Positions 11,391-22,690 of a stretch of DNA of 64,000 bases are shown here, one piece after another (within the stretch, counting starts at the first letter, position 1; the number at the start of each line of letters is the position of its first letter). The notes under the pieces are model-generated. The model ran no database searches. It saw nothing but the letters and a program-made list of their open reading frames with translations, and had not been told where the DNA came from. A program made the translations under genes and the position numbers. The DNA comes from Pisolithus tinctorius. Taxonomy: Eukaryota; Basidiomycota; Agaricomycetes; Boletales; Pisolithaceae. The stretch covers positions 248,001 through 312,000 of the forward strand of contig JANFAH010000022.1 of the NCBI GenBank assembly GCA_024663395.1, in the 5' to 3' direction.

Positions 11391-13890
11391 ATGCAGAACT
11401 TACACATCGCATCTTCCATTGGCATTATTTCCTGCAAAGTACCTCACACCAACAACTTTGACCCTACCTGTGTCCATCTCAACAGTGCAATGAAGACCTA
11501 CACCAAATGTGATGAACTCGCATCTGCAGTGAAGTCCATTGTCAAAATCATCGATCAGAAAGTTCATGGATCAAAGGACTTGGCTGACAAGCTAAGGTTT
11601 GTGGCTTGGAAGGAGGCCGTGAGAAGGGTGGCAGAAGTAGTGGTAAGTCCAAATATCATCTTGCACATTGCACTGCTGAGGAATATAGGATTCTGTGTGC
11701 AACATTGTGAGGAGCATGCACAAGATCCCACTCACTGTCATTGTGGCCAAAAGGTTCTGCAAATGGCATGAGAGGGTTGGATGGGAGACTGAAGGTCACC
11801 CATTCCCAAAGTGGAGACTAATCATGCACCCAGACAAGGCCCACTTCAACAACCATCCATGGCTGCAGACTGTTGAAAGGTGCTTTGACTTGCAGTGCAC
11901 TGGCTTCAAGACATCTGCCTTCCCACCTGCTGCACAACCATTGTTGGAAACACTGCCAAAGGCTGCAAGTCATAAAGGGAAAGAAAAGGCATTAGATACT
12001 GAAGTAAAGGCAATGATTGAAGATGACAATGGAGAGGATGAACTGGTGGATGAGGATGCAGAGATGGGCAGGGAGATGATTGACTATGAGCATGCCCGGG
12101 GACAGCAATTGATGTGACAAGGAGCTGCTTCTGGCTCATGCCAGTCCAATCGTCAGTCTTGGACACCAAAACCAAAGTTGGTCAAGCAGGAGGAAGTTGA
12201 TGAGTTGGATGAGGAGAATCAGGATGAGGACATGGCCATGGACATGCCAGGTATGTCTAGCCATCCAACACCTTGATCAACAGGGCAAGGCAGGAATCAA
12301 ACTGGCAATCAGGTCCAGCCAGCAACAGACCCATCTGGCCCAACAGTGGCACCCAGCAAAAATCATTGCAAGAAGTGCACCACCACCAATGTGCCCTGCA
12401 TTTGCAAACCAATAGGTGCATGTCAGCGATGCAGAAAACATAAGATCAAGTGCACATTCACAACACCCTGTCTGACTAAAGACAAAACACTTGCCACTCC
12501 CTCATGATGGAATCCCTCCTGTGCATGAAGCAAGAAAAGGTCTCACAGCAGCCCATCCCCTGACAACAAAGACACAAATGATGATGATGATGAGGACTAC
12601 ATGACAGGCTGCCTGCAGAAGAAACCTTGCACCTCCAACAATGCAAGCAAACCTCCTCCACAAAGCCAGTCCCACCCAGTTGTAATGATACCACAAGGAT
12701 GGCCAGGTAAGTATGCACACCCATTCCAGCAGAAATGAATTTATGAGTCCCATGACAGTAATCCATCCCCCAGTGAGGTCAGCTCCAAATCCCACTCAAG
12801 GCTCTCATTCCGAAAGCGACCAGCATAGCCAGATAACTACTCTGGCTGCTGGACCATCTAACATCACAACCCCGAGAGGAACAGATCATACATTGCACTC
12901 CCTCAATTCATGACAACTTTGAAATATCTGACATGTAATCAAAATATGGCACCCAATTCTCTGCCCCTCCCGTCAGTCCCCAACCCACCATCTGCTCCTA
13001 TGCTGCAGTGACAACCATCATTGCTATTTGAAGTGGATGTCTGGGAAGAGCTCAACCAACTCTTTCAATTCCATGACACAATATCAGCACAAATGCTGCA
13101 AGTGAAAATGAGGTTGAATGCTGTTGATGGTTGTCAACAAGCCACTACACCTGGCCTGGTTGAAGAATGCATGTGAACAATGGCTGATGACATTGCAGAG
13201 GTGATGTCCTGTCAAATGTCATCTGAGAAGAAGGTAGACAGGGCCATTAGGTGGATGGCAGATGAATATGCACTTTTGGTGTCATGTCAGAGATTGTCAG
13301 AACAAAAGTTGGACAGTGTGATTTGGGTGTAGATGCTTTGCAGTTGGAAGTTGTCGCATTAGCTGCTAGTTGACTACTGCCTCCTGATGATCCAATGTCT
13401 GGACTCATCACACCACCTCCCCCCAGTGAAGATGGGAATGATGGGATGGCAGGTTCTGGAGATTGTGGTGATGATGGGATGGGCAGATTGGAAGGTGATC
13501 TGGCTGTTGGGTCCATGGCAATGCAAGAGGCCCAATTTGATCAAGGGCAATTGCAGGATGTCGGCACAAGGAATGTCAGCTGAATGGAAGGAAATGGTGG
13601 AGATGGGCAGCTGCAACCAGGTGCAATGATAGTCACAGCAATAGCCTCAATGATGCCAAACATTTGCTGCCAGGCTCCACCCAAGGCATCACAAACTGGA
13701 TCAGATGTCACTGGGCTGACTAACAAAGGACTTCAGCCAGGTGAGAGCATGGTATACTCATATCATGGAAGGACTGACCTGGAAGATCAACCAGTGGGGA
13801 TGGAATGGGAGCACCAGAGCGAGGATGTTGGTACACTGGGTGGCTACATCCAAGGTGTATTCAGTGATACAGAGTGCCCCCCCTCACAGT
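11391..13890 (+). pseudogene. KDZ-element cargo protein with a Zn2Cys6-type cluster (element A copy)
   Basis: Exon 1 (11391-11642) and exon 2 (from 11689) are separated by a 46-bp intron; later introns are suggested by GTAAGT at about 12706 and by comparison with the element B copy at 50507-52585, to which it is colinear. Exon 2 contains ICKWHERVG-like FCKWHERVG, GHPFPKW, a KGKEKA motif and an acidic stretch. At about 12367-12455 lies the cluster CKKC...CQRCRKHKIKC with spacing C-X2-C-X6-C-X7-C-X2-C-X6-C, that of GAL4-type zinc clusters, implying DNA binding. The C-terminal part (13030-13700) matches the element B segment containing TPGLVE. An in-frame TGA at 13174-13176 aligns with CGA at 52205-52207 in element B. 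A further in-frame TGA (12115-12117) has a counterpart in B and may be an old stop or lie in an unrecognised intron. Function in transposition is inferred. Confidence 0.6.
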
Positions 13891-14111
13891 AGACAGACAT
13901 GTTTGCTATTATGATACCCGCCTTCTGTATTGTCATATCCTGAAAATTCCATATTGCTTCCATTTGAGTACTGTTGGGAACATATGCTCTGATCACAGGA
14001 AGGTGAAGGTTGCTCAAGTCTGCTATGGATGTCCACAACTGCAATATAATTAAGATTGATGAACTGAAACTGAATTGTTACATTGAATGATGGACACTCA
14101 TCTGACTATGG
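13891..14111. other. Gap between convergent genes of element A
   Basis: No coding sequence is recognised. It separates the 3' ends of the Zn2Cys6 gene and the KDZ transposase, matching the arrangement in element B. Confidence 0.5.
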
Positions 14112-16772
14112 CTATGTATTGCTAGTGGCAGTATCCATCGAGGTTGGGATGTTCTTCAAGTTCATGCTCTGCTGTTTCAACTGAGCATGCTCTGAAAGCC
14201 TCTCATACACCGCTATCTGCCTCGCAGCATAACAGCTAGCACCAAGCTCTGCAGATTGTGCCTGGTGGGTCTGCCATTGGATGGCTTGATGATTGAAGAA
14301 ATTGATAGTCCATTGGAATTCAGCTGTCAACAATTCCTCCTCTTCCAACCAATGGTCTTGCACTGCTTTGGCTTGAAGCCAATGAGTCCAGTAAACTGTG
14401 TGTAAAGTCAATATCAATCTATATGTAGATAGATGAAATACATACATTCTGACATCCAAGTGATGGATTCCATATCTGTTGGAATGTCAATGGACCAAAA
14501 CCATGGCAAATTGCTCGCCTGGTGTGCATGTGCATTCTGATTTATGATGGCTGTGGTGACAGTGAGATCTGATGTCTGCAATTGCTGGTAATGGGTAAGG
14601 GTCTTGGCACTCACACCAAGAATGACCATTGCCTTTCAGCATTGTTTGTATATTGTGGCTTGCTTCCAAACCACTCCATTCATTGTATGGATCATGTCCC
14701 ATGTGTGTGTTTTCATACTATAGCTTTTGGCATGTCACACCACATTCTGGAAGATCACAGCCTTGTCCACCAATGCAAGCCTAAGCCCATTAAGCACATC
14801 ATTGGCTTGACCAATCTGAAGCCTCAGCTCCATATCATGGAGACGGCCTAAGTTGGAGGAATGGAAAGCATCAATGCCCGAGTTCAATGGAAGTGGCAAT
14901 GTGGTTATCCCTCCAAGGTCAGTGGTATTGGCTGCAAGTGTGTTGTCAGAGCTTCCATTCGGGTCATCTGCATCTGATAGATATCCATCAGACATGGATG
15001 AGCTGTCCTGAATTGCATTTGCTTCCTCATTGATCAGATTCAAATCAACTCCTGGCTCTCACTGTGAACTGATGTATATGGCAGAATCTGCAATAAACCC
15101 TGACCACTCTGATAATAAGCATTCCTTGCATCATGCAATTGCCAATCTTTTCAATTCTGGGGCATTTGCACTGACATTGCGATGATTGATGCACAATGTG
15201 ATTGCTGCTTCTTCCAGTCTGAGACCACGAGCAAGCCAACTACCCATGCTGCAGTGCACTCCACTCAGTGGGATATTGTTCAATAACTCCAGTTCGATGG
15301 CATGGACTGTTGGGGCTAATGAAAAGTTAAGAGTTGTTGCAAAAGGAGGAGCAGATGTGCCACTCACCCTTCTTCATTTGCACTTCAAAGATATCCATGG
15401 CAGAGGCATCAACCATTTGGTCTCTGAAGGCCACTTGCTCTTGGTAGCTCCATGTCTTACATTGTTTCACAGACACTGCTTCATCCAATGTCTTGAATGC
15501 CCTTTTTGCCATGTCTGCTGCCACCTTCATGGTTGTCAATTTCCATATCAGACTTTTGACTAAACATGAATGGTCAGGGAGCACAGTGCATGCATAGAAG
15601 CTCATACCCATGTGAATCATCTTCATGAAGTTGCAATCACTCATTTGAAAATCCAACAGCTCCTGGCAGTGTGGCAAACTCATACCCTGGGCCAAAGTGG
15701 ATGCAATGTTCAGTAATGACCACAAGGTCTTGATGATTTTGCCATCTACCCATCCAGCACCCTGCATGAATAAGGGTGCATGGTGGGCATAGCATTCCTG
15801 TTTGTGACTGTGCACATGCCAGATTCCAATTCCTGGCATAATCTGCATTGAATTTGGGATGTCAATGAAGGTGCTATTTCCAACCTGTGTGCATAGATTG
15901 GTCATGTATGAGCAATTGATGTCATGGAAACATAGCACATGGTTGAGTCCTGCCATGTTGTAACTCAATGCATTCACCAATGAGTAATCCATGTTTAACT
16001 GCCTGAACTTCCATGAGTGGGAGGTGCATGATTGATATGATATCCTACCTTTTGCCCTTTTGGAAGTTGACAACAGAGTGCAAGCCATTGTGCCAATTCC
16101 CATAGAGTGAAGTCAGCCCCATTGGGCATTGGCCTGATTGATTGCCTTATGATTGTTGCATGCAGATTTCTAGCAAGAGCATGGGTAATTGAATGGCAAC
16201 AGTGGTCCGACAATTGTACCTCTGTGACATGGGGCATGTCCTTCAAGTATGCCTGATACTCTGGATCTGTCACCATGTATCTGTGGCCATCCATCAACCA
16301 CACCTGATCTGCTGGGCACCTGTTGTGCATATGTTCAGCTTTGAAGTTTCCATCCATCACCAACATGTGGGTATATCTCCAACTTCAGAAGGTTAACAAT
16401 GGAGACAAGCCTAATCCCACCACTTACTGATCCAGATCTTCTGTCAGGTCGACATTGATCCCAGGCTGCAGACATGTCGCACAAAATAACCCCAGGTCAC
16501 CTTGCTTAGGAGCCTTCTCACATCCCAGGAAGCCATTCCATTTCAACAGTTTCAGGAGTCACCATTGCTGTGCAACTCACAGCAACTCATGGTATCTGTC
16601 CTGGCGATATTACTGCCTCAGATGGCCTGGAATCGACCATTGTGGCCCAATGACTTACTGGAACTAGGTGAGGAAAGACACCCAAAGTCATCTGTTGCCA
16701 TTTTGAGTAATAGTTCATCCTGGACATCCCACATTCCAGGTTGTCTCTCACAAAGTCATCCAAGACTGCAAA
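14112..16772 (-). pseudogene. KDZ transposase (CxC2-like), element A copy, inactive
   Basis: Transposase with the RNase H-like fold of the Kyakuja-Dileera-Zisupton family. Reading down from 16772: an N-terminal part (DNLECGMSRMNYYSKW; the zinc motif LGLFCATCLQPGIN near 16500), then VMDGNFKAEH with the first Asp, CNNHKAINQANA, QLNMDYSLVNAL, the second Asp in FHDINCSY, MPGIGIWHVHSHKQECYA, GAGWVDGKIIKTLWSLLN, and a C-terminal LPWFW-type region near 14500. Introns of about 50 bp fall at the same places as in element B. In the conserved GEIIE block both Glu are Lys (GKIIK, about 15729-15748), so the third catalytic acid is lost. Several in-frame stops are present, and the 5' end is cut by a Tc1 insertion at 16773. 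It converges with the Zn2Cys6 gene. Confidence 0.85.
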
Positions 16773-17760
16773 CATACAGTGGCTCAAAAAAGTGTCCCAA
16801 TGTTTGGTGATTTTTGAAAGAGTTGAGATTTACGAGAGAGCCAATAGGAATTAGTTCAAACTCCTGCAGGACAAAAGGTAGTACTAACCGTTGCCTTGAC
16901 AGAAAGGGCTTGCTTATGTAATTTGGTTGACATGCCACCAAGATATAACCATTTTAAAATGACATGTCATTGGGACACTTTTTTGAGCATGATCTTGTCA
17001 GTCATTATTTAGTAAATAACATAAAGATTTGGCAACTTCTGAGGGATTTTTTGCTTCAACCCTGACTGATTATGTAATGTACATAATCCTGAGCCATAAA
17101 AATGGCTTGGGTCCCACTCAGCTAACCCTACTTCACCATGAAATGCATTTTTGCCTTTGCTAGAGCAAATATCCACCTTCTTTCTGAATCTGGCCTTTCT
17201 GCTCATCAAATCTCCTCCACAACTGGTCAGGGGAGCTCTACTGTGGCCAGGGTCATCAAAGAGTTCCAGCTAGATTAAGGAAAACCTCAAACTAGGACAT
17301 CCTTACCAGCCTTCTTCTCCTGGCAGAGGAGAATATTCACCAGTATGACCTCTGGAAGAGCTGAAAATGCTGTCCAGGCTGCCCATATAATGTGTGTGGC
17401 TGTTCCCTCTCCTGTCACTTCCCAAACTGTTTGCAGTGTGCTCAATTCTGCATCCCTGAAGGCTGTAGTCAAGCAGGAGAATTATCCTGCAAACACTTCC
17501 CTACCATTTTCCACACAAATTTCCTTACATCTGGTCCAATACTATTGATCTTGGGCTCAACTGACCAGATGACCCTAGTGCAGTCATCCACAGTCCAGTT
17601 TTGGTGCTTAAGAGCAAAGGCAAGTCACTGTTGTGTATGCTTGTAAGACAAGAGTGGCATCTCCTGCTTGACAATCACCTTCAGGGAGGCAGAATTGAGC
17701 ACACTGCAAACAGCTTGGGAAGTAACAGGAGAGGAAAGGGCCACACACATTATCCATATT
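16773..17760. mobile_element. Rearranged Tc1/mariner relics inside the KDZ transposase gene
   Basis: The sequence from 16776 begins CAGTGGCTCAAAAAAGTGTC, directly after TA, and an inverted copy of GCTCAAAAAAGTGTCCCAATG lies at about 16968-16989. From about 17150 to 17485 the plus strand encodes the N-terminal helix-turn-helix and linker of a fungal Tc1 transposase (GRAENAVQAAH, PVTSQTVCSVLNSASLKAVV). From about 17745 down to 17490 the minus strand encodes an overlapping part of a second copy plus the first catalytic region (ALKHQNWTVDD, IWSVEPKI in place of the usual WSDETKI). The two halves face each other, so this is an inverted or doubly inserted, dead element. Confidence 0.65.
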
Positions 17761-17771
17761 GGGGGAGCTGC

Positions 17772-20125
17772 ATGAATTAGACAAGAACATGCAGTTGTCA
17801 CATGCAGAAATGCAGCTGAAGGCAGGGGTATGTAGATGCAGCTCTGGATGGGTCTTCCAAGACTAATGAATAACTTCCAGCTTGTCACCACTTGGTTGAA
17901 GATACTGCTGTGTTCCGAGAAGCCCAGAATGATGCTCTGGGCTGGATACAAGTATTCCATGTGGTCAGTCATTCAGGAACTGTATCATGACTGTGTGCAG
18001 AAGAAACTTGCTACCATGAGGGAGGATGCTGGGGATGAAGAAGGCCCTAAGCCAATTGGGGTCTATCAGCAGGTGCTCACCACATTCATACAGGACAACC
18101 TCTCTGACAAGCAGTTGGCAGCCACACAGGACATAGCTGCTAAATGGAATGGGATGGAAGGACCCACCCCCAACATAAAAGCCAAGTGAGTTCTCAGCTG
18201 CACAGATTGGCAAAGTGTTTGTGAAATGATGTGGGTGCTTAGAAATGCAGCAAAATACAGGTATAAGTATTTCTGCAATTTTGCAGAAGAGATGTGGAGG
18301 TATTGTGGCATGCAGGTCATATGCTTTGCCAGGTGGAAAAATGCAGAAGGTACTGTGGAGGCATGCATGTGAGTTCCAAGGTCTATCAAATATCATTGTG
18401 CAGGGCTAATCCTTTCCTAGCATGGACTTCAACTGAGATATTGCAGACAGAACCTTGTTTAATGAGGTTTGGAACCTCGAGGGGTTGTGGCAGGATTATC
18501 TTGGGGAAGCATTTGAAGAGGATGAAATTTCAGACAATGAAGAAGATGGCCAAAGTGAAGGAAGCCTGTGGAAAAAGGCTGTGATGACTGTGAAAGTGGA
18601 TCCCATCACTTTGGTGACCAAAGAAGATGGGACAGTATCAATTGGTGAGATTGCAGGTCTGTCCCATGATTTACTGCAAAAGATGGTGCATGGATTCATG
18701 ACAGCCCACTACAGTGAGTGTCAGATTCATAGGTGTAAGTTGCTCTAATGAGTGGCCTTAAGGATGGACCTGCAGAAAGGCTACTGTGGCTGTGCTGTTC
18801 AAACAGCTCAGAGCACATCAATGGGAAATGATTGCTACTGAACATCTCCCCACCAATTTCTCCTTTACCATCGATCTGAGTCATACATCAGTTTCAGCAG
18901 CTACCAAGCTTTTGAGCTTCTGGCATCAATGGCAGGCAACTGACATGGGTGATGTATTTGCCTTTCAAAAGTGGCTGGATCACTCTGGGACATTGCAGCC
19001 CCCAGTGGAGGAAGGCAGAATTCCCCTTCAGATTGCAAGGGACCAGCAATCCAGGTCACAAATGCCTGCAACTGCTCAAGCCCAATCCAAAGCCCCAGCT
19101 CAGACAATTCAAAAGTCAGATTGGCTGGGAGAGGGACAGGGCAGAGCAATCACATTCCTGCAAACTGTCCACAGCAGTGACATGGATGCCATTCCACAAG
19201 CATCTCCTGCCATCTTCACAGCTGTCGACATGCCCAGACTGAGCCATGATCATTGTGGCCAGGTCAATAGTGGAGCAAAGTCATCCCACCCAAAATGTCT
19301 CCATTGCAGGAGGATAGTTCTGGAGACTGACACTGATCATGATGATGACCTGCTGGAAGATCAGCAGCCCAAGCCAAACCAGGGTCATGAAGCAACTCCC
19401 ATCCTGTGCAAGACAACAGCACAGATTCAGCCTGATGATGAGCATCCGAAAGACACCCACTGGGTGTGCAATAAAACTCCATTCCCTGGGAGGGCAATGA
19501 AAGCACCTACCATTTCATATGCAGATGATGATACATTCCATTCTGATGAAGTTGATGGATCAGAGGCTCTAGGCACAGCAGACGAATTGCCCACACTGTC
19601 CAAAGCAATGCCAGGTTAGTTTCCATTGCATTGGAGCACTATCGTATTAACTATTTCATAGATGAGATGATTGATTTCACCAGAAAGCTTAAGGATTGGT
19701 CCAAGAATCAGGGTGATGATCATTTGTGTAGTGTTCCATTCACCACAGATGCACCTCAAAATCCATATGGACATTGAGACAAGCACATGGAGGTAAGGCT
19801 GAAGCTGTCCTTGAAGAAAGGAGGCCAGGAACACAGAAACCCTCCACTTTCCAGACAAGATGCAGCTCAACATCATGCTGAAACCACCAGTAAGAGCTGA
19901 CAGATGGGCATACCAAAGTGCAGTGATATGGATACCCAATCTGGACAGAGGAAATTGGCACTGAGCAGTAGAGATGGAATGATGGAGGGCATCTGGAAAT
20001 CCCCTCAGGTCCATCAGGCCCCTGCCAGGCTGGATGCAGACATCCCTTCCCCTCCATTCAAGCAATCTCGGAAGCATACATTGGTGGAGCCAGGGGCTTC
20101 TTCAGGCAAGCAGGCAAAGATGTAA
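17772..20125 (+). pseudogene. KDZ-element cargo gene 2, unknown function
   Basis: A spliced reading frame resembling a multi-copy agaricomycete protein family that I recognise only as hypothetical. Segments in order: VIQELYHDCVQKKLATMRED, IGVYQQVLTTFIQDNLSD, a short exon YFCNFAEEMWRYCGMQVIC, DYLGEAFEEDEISDNEEDG, VDPITLVTKEDGTVSIGEI, FMTAHYSECQIH, intron about 18734-18777, then MIATEHLPTNFSFTIDLS, LLSFWHQWQATD, and a Ser/Gln/Asp-rich tail ending ASSGKQAKM. No catalytic motif is seen. TGA at 18434-18436 is in frame. The 5' exon is uncertain because it abuts Tc1 relics. Co-directional with the next two coding segments; its job in the element is not known. Confidence 0.5.
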
Positions 20126-20584
20126 TGATCTCTGATGTAGTTTTGATCCAAATGTACATATAACATTATAGAGGTGATGAAATCATAGATTCAGTGCAGC
20201 CTGTAATGTTCATGTTAGGACCCAGTTATGCAGGGCCCCAATCATTTTATTTTGACTCACATGCAACTGTGTCTGCACTCATGCTGTTGCCATGTAGTTG
20301 GCAGCATTTCCCCTGGATTATATGCCAGGTGGCTTGCATTTATCTGTGTTGATGGCCACAGAAACATGACATTTGTGACTCCCACCTCATGGCAGATGTT
20401 CCCATAGTTGGGCATTGAACATTGATATTTGGAGTGGCAACAGCTTCTAATCAGTGAAATTGATCAGCACCCATCCCCTATGGCAGACCAATTGCCCCAC
20501 AGAGTACACTTCAATCCTGGAGGTTGGGTTCATTTGATTTCATGCCACAATTCCATTAATCATTCATAGTTCACATTTACCAAA
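20126..20584. other. Non-coding stretch within element A
   Basis: No convincing reading frame or repeat is seen. It may be a long intron or the boundary between cargo gene 2 and the proline-rich segment. Confidence 0.4.
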
Positions 20585-20739
20585 TCAAAGCCAGGGGGGA
20601 GGACCCTCCATGATCCACAGGCTCCTCAAGGAGGGGTCAAAAGGCAGGAACCATCCAACAGTCCACAAGCCACAGTGGACATAGCCAGATGCTGGAGCAC
20701 TTTCCACCTTGACCTCAGCTTTCTGAGGTTTCTGCCTCA

Positions 20740-21087
20740 ATGCTTGATCCAATTCCACTGCCACCTCCACCCTGTGAGGACAATGCGCCAATAGAAGATG
20801 AAATTCCACCCCCCCTGCCGCCTCCTGACAATATTGAGGATGTGGCTGAGGAGGCACCACCACTGCCACCTAGTGAAGAAAGTGACAATAGTGAGGAGCA
20901 ACCCCCCCTGCCACTGTCTGATGAAGATGAGACTGAAAATGCCCTCATCCCACCTCCACCTCCACTGTTGGATGACATGGGGATGATAAATGATCCAATC
21001 CCACCTCTACCTCCTTCCTCACAAGAATCCAACTCCCACCATTCAGTCACATCACCTGATGGGGATGACACCCATATGTCAAGTTAA
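20740..21087 (+). CDS. Proline-rich acidic segment of element A cargo
   Basis: An open frame of 115 codons consists of short Pro runs (PIPLPPPP, PPPLPPP) alternating with acidic linkers, ending with TAA at 21085-21087. Low complexity prevents assignment. It could be the last exon of cargo gene 2, since that gene's upstream exons end in a similar acidic tail, or a separate small protein. Confidence 0.35.
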   Translation: MLDPIPLPPPPCEDNAPIEDEIPPPLPPPDNIEDVAEEAPPLPPSEESDNSEEQPPLPLSDEDETENALIPPPPPLLDDMGMINDPIPPLPPSSQESNSHHSVTSPDGDDTHMSS

Positions 21088-21114
21088 TTATGTCCACATT
21101 GGGATTCCCTCTTG

Positions 21115-22290
21115 ATGACTACAGCAATGGACACAGGCACATCTTCTGAACAACCCCCAGGACCTTCATCTGATGGTAAGCATTCATTGGACCATTCCAC
21201 CATGTTGGTAATGCTCCTTCATTATAGACACTTGTTTCTTGGCTGAAGACATCAGCATTGCTCGTCTGCCACTTCTTGAAGATCGGCCAGATGTATTTTC
21301 CCATGCAGAAAGATGCTGACTGCAACAGAGATTTATGCACCTACATTCCACCTGGATGGGTGAGTGTCATTTTTCCGAATTCAATGATTCCAGCCAGTAG
21401 ACATGATACAGGCCATGACCTGTCTGATGGCAAGAAGCACAAAATGGAGGTTCATGGTTTCATACATCCAGGAGCTGATCATGCCAGTAAGAACCTCAGA
21501 CAATGTTCCATCATCACTCAACTTGCACACAGTTTATTGGGCCATTCATCAGCTTAGGCTTGTCCATTGTCCTGTCCAATATCATTTTCCCTTCTACCCA
21601 AATGCACAGTTTGATCCACCAGTCATGGATGCAATGGCATGGATGGTGACAGATTTTGCCTATGCAGTACTACAATGCATGGACCTTTGTGATGAAGCAG
21701 AAAGGTCCCTCCATCAACTAGATGATTTGGATGACTTCTATGACCCATTTGCTGCAATTGGCCTTCAGCAGTATGCAGCACAACCTTGATACCTGGCCTG
21801 GCATTCAGTCATGGACATGGGCTGCCACATTGAGACTGCTGTCCAGCACCTGGTACATCTGCCAACCATGGCCAAATGGCCAGTCAACTGGTATAGCAAT
21901 CTCTGCATTGATATGGTGAGTGTTCCATGCTGGCAGATTTGCAAGGCATTGACACATGATTATTCAGAGTGCCCTGGACTGTCTCATCCCAATATCAGTC
22001 ATGCAGAATTGTTATTGGCCCCCACTTCCCACATCATACATTCTGCATCATATGGGTGGATGGACAGAAGAAACCTTCCACAATACTCTGTCAAAAATTC
22101 CAGAATCACAGATGTCTGATATCTGCACAAATGTTATGGAGTTGCTTCCACAGTGGACTCCACACCTGCAGAAAGATGGCAGCTTTGTGTTTCCATGGTG
22201 GTTGATGGTGGTGTCAAACTATGCAAGTGACATGTGCATCTTGCACTCCAATGAGGTTCAGTGCATTGCACAAAAGTATTTCAGGGTCTG
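21115..22290 (+). pseudogene. KDZ-element cargo gene 3, unknown function
   Basis: Probable start ATG at 21115 (TTAMDTGTSSEQPPGPSS), then an intron at about 21177-21230 (GTAAGC...TATAG), an exon ISIARLPLLEDRPDVFSHAE, and further exons reading MIQAMTCLMARSTKWRFMV, VYWAIHQLRLVHCPVQYHF, DAMAWMVTDFAYAVLQCMD, CHIETAVQHLVHLPTMAKW and GSFVFPWWLMVVSNYASDM. No known domain is recognised; the central part looks helical with many aromatic residues. In-frame TGA codons at 21317-21319 and 21787-21789 break it. It lies between cargo gene 2 and the TET/JBP gene. Confidence 0.4.
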
Positions 22291-22690
22291 AGCTCTGAAT
22301 TGCAACTCTTAGAGGAAGTAGATACTGATAATACACTTAGGACTTTTGGCCATTGGACAAGTCACCCATCAAGGATCACCTCCATGGGGCATTGGAATCG
22401 CATGTGGAGCACTACAAGAACAACGTGCTCCGAGTAGAGGCACTACTCCCCAACCTCAATGCACAGGTGGAGGAATTATTTGAGTAGTTGACATGCATGG
22501 CGCAGATGTTGGGATTGTACACAGACATTGCTGCATGCAAATTGTGTACTTATGTTGAGTAGATATGATGATTTCCCGCTGCACCTGGCATGACCGAGAT
22601 CAATATGCAACAAGCCATGATTTCTGAAGAATGAAGACCCCTCTCATTGAGAATCATCTTTTGATATGCATCAGTAAATTAATATGCCTT
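22291..22690. other. Spacer between cargo gene 3 and the TET/JBP gene
   Basis: A short coding-like stretch on + (about 22375-22490, LNAQVEELFE, possibly coiled coil) may be a last exon of cargo gene 3. Otherwise nothing is recognised. Confidence 0.3.
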
